From NCBI GenBank assembly GCA_023402845.1, contig JAEYFP010000051.1:21451-85450 (forward strand): a stretch of DNA of 64,000 nucleotides. The letters are read 5' to 3'. The notes under the pieces are model-generated. The model was not told the DNA's origin, made no database searches, and was given only the letters and a program-made list of their open reading frames with translations. Below, piece by piece: positions 62,463-64,000 of this stretch (position 1 is the stretch's first letter; each line of letters opens with the position of its first letter). The stretch comes from Bacillota bacterium. GTDB lineage: Bacteria > Bacillota > Clostridia > Lachnospirales > Lachnospiraceae. Position numbers and translations under genes: made by a program.

Positions 62463-63878
62463 ATGGTAAATAAAGAAGATGCAAAGAAAATACACAATTA
62501 TCTGAAAATAAATAAAGAAAACATGCTTCAGGATATACAGCAGCTGATTCGAATCGAAAGTGTGTATGAGACTGGTCAAGCGGGAATGCCCTTTGGTACA
62601 AAGACCGCAGAGGCTCTTTCCGTAATGCTGAAAAAAGCGGAAGAAATGGGTTTCATCACACACAATTATGACAATTACGCAGGAACAGCCGACTTTATGG
62701 AAAATGATTATAATCTGGATATTCTTGTGCATCTGGATGTGGTTCCGGGACAGAGCGAATGGAAAAAAACAACCCCTTTTCAACCGGTAATCATTAAAAA
62801 TATGCTTTACGGGCGGGGTGCTTCCGATGATAAAGGGCCGGCAGTTGCCGCATTATATGCAATGAAGGCGGTGAAGGACCTGAAAATACCGATACAAAGA
62901 AATGTTCGTCTTATTTTAGGAACTGACGAGGAGTGCGGCGGCAGAGATCTGACTTATTATTATGCGAAAGAAAGAGAAGCGGCTATGACGTTTTCTCCGG
63001 ACGCTGAATTTCCTGTCACAAATACGGAAAAAGGAATTTTAAGAGGGATTTTTGAAGCGGAGGTGCCGGCTTCTTGGGAAGTGCCCGGAATTTTGCGGAT
63101 TCATGGCGGAGACGCGGGAAATGTAATTCCTGATTATGCGACTGCGGAAATCGTTGGTCTGCAGACGGATGAGGTGAGGGGCTTTGCGGATGCAGCATTC
63201 ATAGAGACCGGAATCACATTCCGGCTTGAAGAAAGAACAGAATGCTTACAGATTCATGCTTATGGAACAAGCGCACACGGCGCAGGTCCTCAGCTGGGCA
63301 ATAATGCAGTCACCGGATTACTGTGTCTGCTGTGCAGACTGCCGCTTTCGCAGAGCGAAGGGTTAAAAAAGCTGAAAGGGCTCTATCACCTGATGCCCCA
63401 TGGCGATTATCTTGGAAAGGCAATGCATATTGATATGGAGGATGAGCTGTCAGGAGAACTGACGAATGGGATTACGGTGCTTTGTTACGAAAAGGGTAAG
63501 CTTTATGCCGCAGCGGATTGCCGTATTCCAATCTGTTCCATGAACATTGATCTTCGTAAAAAAATAATTGAGGAGGCAGGGAGAGCAGGATTAAATGCCG
63601 AAAAGACGGTGGTATATCCGCCGCACCATGTTTCGGGAGAAACGAAATTTATCAAAACATTATTAAAATGCTATGAAAATGTAACTGGGAAAGCAGGAGT
63701 ATGTAACTATTGCTGCGGTGCGACCTACGTGCATGCATTGCAGAATGGTGTTGCATTTGGCTGCATCGGAGAAGGGACGGACACCCATATGCATGGTCCG
63801 GATGAATTTATGAAAATCAGCGATCTGATAACGGGAGCCGAGATTTATGCACAGGCGATTATATCATTATGCCAATAA
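62463..63878 (+). CDS. M20-family dipeptidase (PepV/Sapep-like)
   Basis: The 471-residue cytoplasmic peptidase has the M20 metal ligands in VHLDVVPG, GRGASDDKGP, GTDEECGGRD, SPDAEFPVTN and GEGTDTHMHGPDEF. The inserted lid domain is between, with GTSAHGAGPQLGNNA. Sapep/PepV enzymes cleave dipeptides with an unmodified N-terminus, some preferring D-residues. As the last gene of a Dpp-type transporter operon, it probably hydrolyses the imported dipeptide or a product of the DUF917 protein. AGGAG lies before the ATG. Confidence 0.92.
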   Translation: MVNKEDAKKIHNYLKINKENMLQDIQQLIRIESVYETGQAGMPFGTKTAEALSVMLKKAEEMGFITHNYDNYAGTADFMENDYNLDILVHLDVVPGQSEWKKTTPFQPVIIKNMLYGRGASDDKGPAVAALYAMKAVKDLKIPIQRNVRLILGTDEECGGRDLTYYYAKEREAAMTFSPDAEFPVTNTEKGILRGIFEAEVPASWEVPGILRIHGGDAGNVIPDYATAEIVGLQTDEVRGFADAAFIETGITFRLEERTECLQIHAYGTSAHGAGPQLGNNAVTGLLCLLCRLPLSQSEGLKKLKGLYHLMPHGDYLGKAMHIDMEDELSGELTNGITVLCYEKGKLYAAADCRIPICSMNIDLRKKIIEEAGRAGLNAEKTVVYPPHHVSGETKFIKTLLKCYENVTGKAGVCNYCCGATYVHALQNGVAFGCIGEGTDTHMHGPDEFMKISDLITGAEIYAQAIISLCQ

Positions 63879-63910
63879 AAGCCTGCAAATAAAAAGTCAA
63901 GGCTAAATCA

Positions 63911-63997
63911 ATGAACATTGAAAATTTTATACAGGTTGAAAAGCAGGTATCAAAAGAAGACCATCACAAAGTGCTGGTCGAAAAATCAGAGTTTTAG
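63911..63997 (+). CDS. very small open frame, 28 codons, doubtful
   Basis: ATG 63911 to TAG 63997 encodes a 28-residue hydrophilic peptide after the dipeptidase gene. The ribosome site (AAGG) is weak and I recognise no similarity. It is listed only because the window ends here and it may be chance. Confidence 0.15.
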   Translation: MNIENFIQVEKQVSKEDHHKVLVEKSEF

Positions 63998-64000
63998 ATT

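Noticed and set aside
61488..63878. VanH-like dehydrogenase and peptidase as a glycopeptide-resistance fragment
   Set aside because: There is no D-Ala-D-Lac ligase or VanX, the peptidase is M20 and not VanX/VanY, and both genes are coupled to an uptake operon.

Overview
The window looks like chromosomal DNA of an anaerobic, probably gut-associated Clostridia (Lachnospiraceae-like) member of the Firmicutes. Supporting signs are strong AGGAGG ribosome sites, low-to-moderate GC, a DUF4317 protein, YesM/YesN-type two-component proteins, ABC lipoproteins with Gram-positive signal peptides, and dense ATGA-coupled operons. I see no rRNA, tRNA, CRISPR array, prophage or insertion sequence. Almost the whole window consists of uptake-plus-catabolism modules placed side by side, each with its own regulator.

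Layout. (A) 3-200: end of a P-II (GlnB-like) gene. (B) 257-14304, plus strand: a long operon-like series in which a complete peptide-type (Opp/Dpp) ABC transporter is interleaved with a DUF362 ferredoxin protein, an aminotransferase, an amidohydrolase, an SDR, an epimerase-like protein, a cytoplasmic M14 zinc carboxypeptidase and a DegT-like protein. Two genes carry lesions: an in-frame TAA just after the lipobox of the binding protein, and a frameshift in an A8 tract of the DegT-like gene. (C) 14543-15368: a short DUF4317 protein and a tiny protein. (D) 15370-24224: an AraC regulator divergent from two ABC half-transporters, an MFS protein and an ECF transporter (S, T, A). This resembles the Yersinia ybtA/ybtPQX arrangement joined to an ECF cassette, and the promoter carries a DtxR-like inverted repeat, so I suspect metallophore, iron or heme uptake. 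(E) 24497-37288: a sugar module with an IlvD/Edd dehydratase, a sugar ABC transporter without its ATPase, a GH106-like glycosidase, a YesM/YesN pair and glycerate kinase. (F) 37382-50636: a PrpR_N-type regulator that has lost the sigma-54 contact loop, divergent from an Fe-alcohol dehydrogenase, PdxA2-like dehydrogenase, DUF1537 acid-sugar kinase, a LIV-type ABC transporter, a metallohydrolase, a 2-hydroxyacid dehydrogenase and a DapA-type aldolase. Three copies of a TTTCAAAATGAAA-type repeat lie in the divergent promoter region. (G) 50668-53254, minus strand: a PHP phosphatase, a DeoR remnant without its DNA-binding domain, and a PucR regulator. (H) 53512-63878: a second complete Dpp-type transporter followed by DUF917, aminotransferase, D-2-hydroxyacid dehydrogenase and M20 dipeptidase genes. 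Its upstream region has an 18-bp perfect palindrome and a terminator-like hairpin in the leader.

Working together: B and H each look like systems that import a peptide-like or amino-acid-derivative substrate, hydrolyse it in the cytoplasm (M14 or M20 peptidase, amidohydrolase or DUF917), transaminate the released amino acid and, in H, reduce the keto acid. F looks like a four-carbon acid-sugar pathway (kinase plus PdxA2) with extra oxidation and aldol steps. E releases and imports a plant-type sugar and processes sugar acids to glycerate. All substrate assignments are inferences from family membership and gene order; no database search was run.
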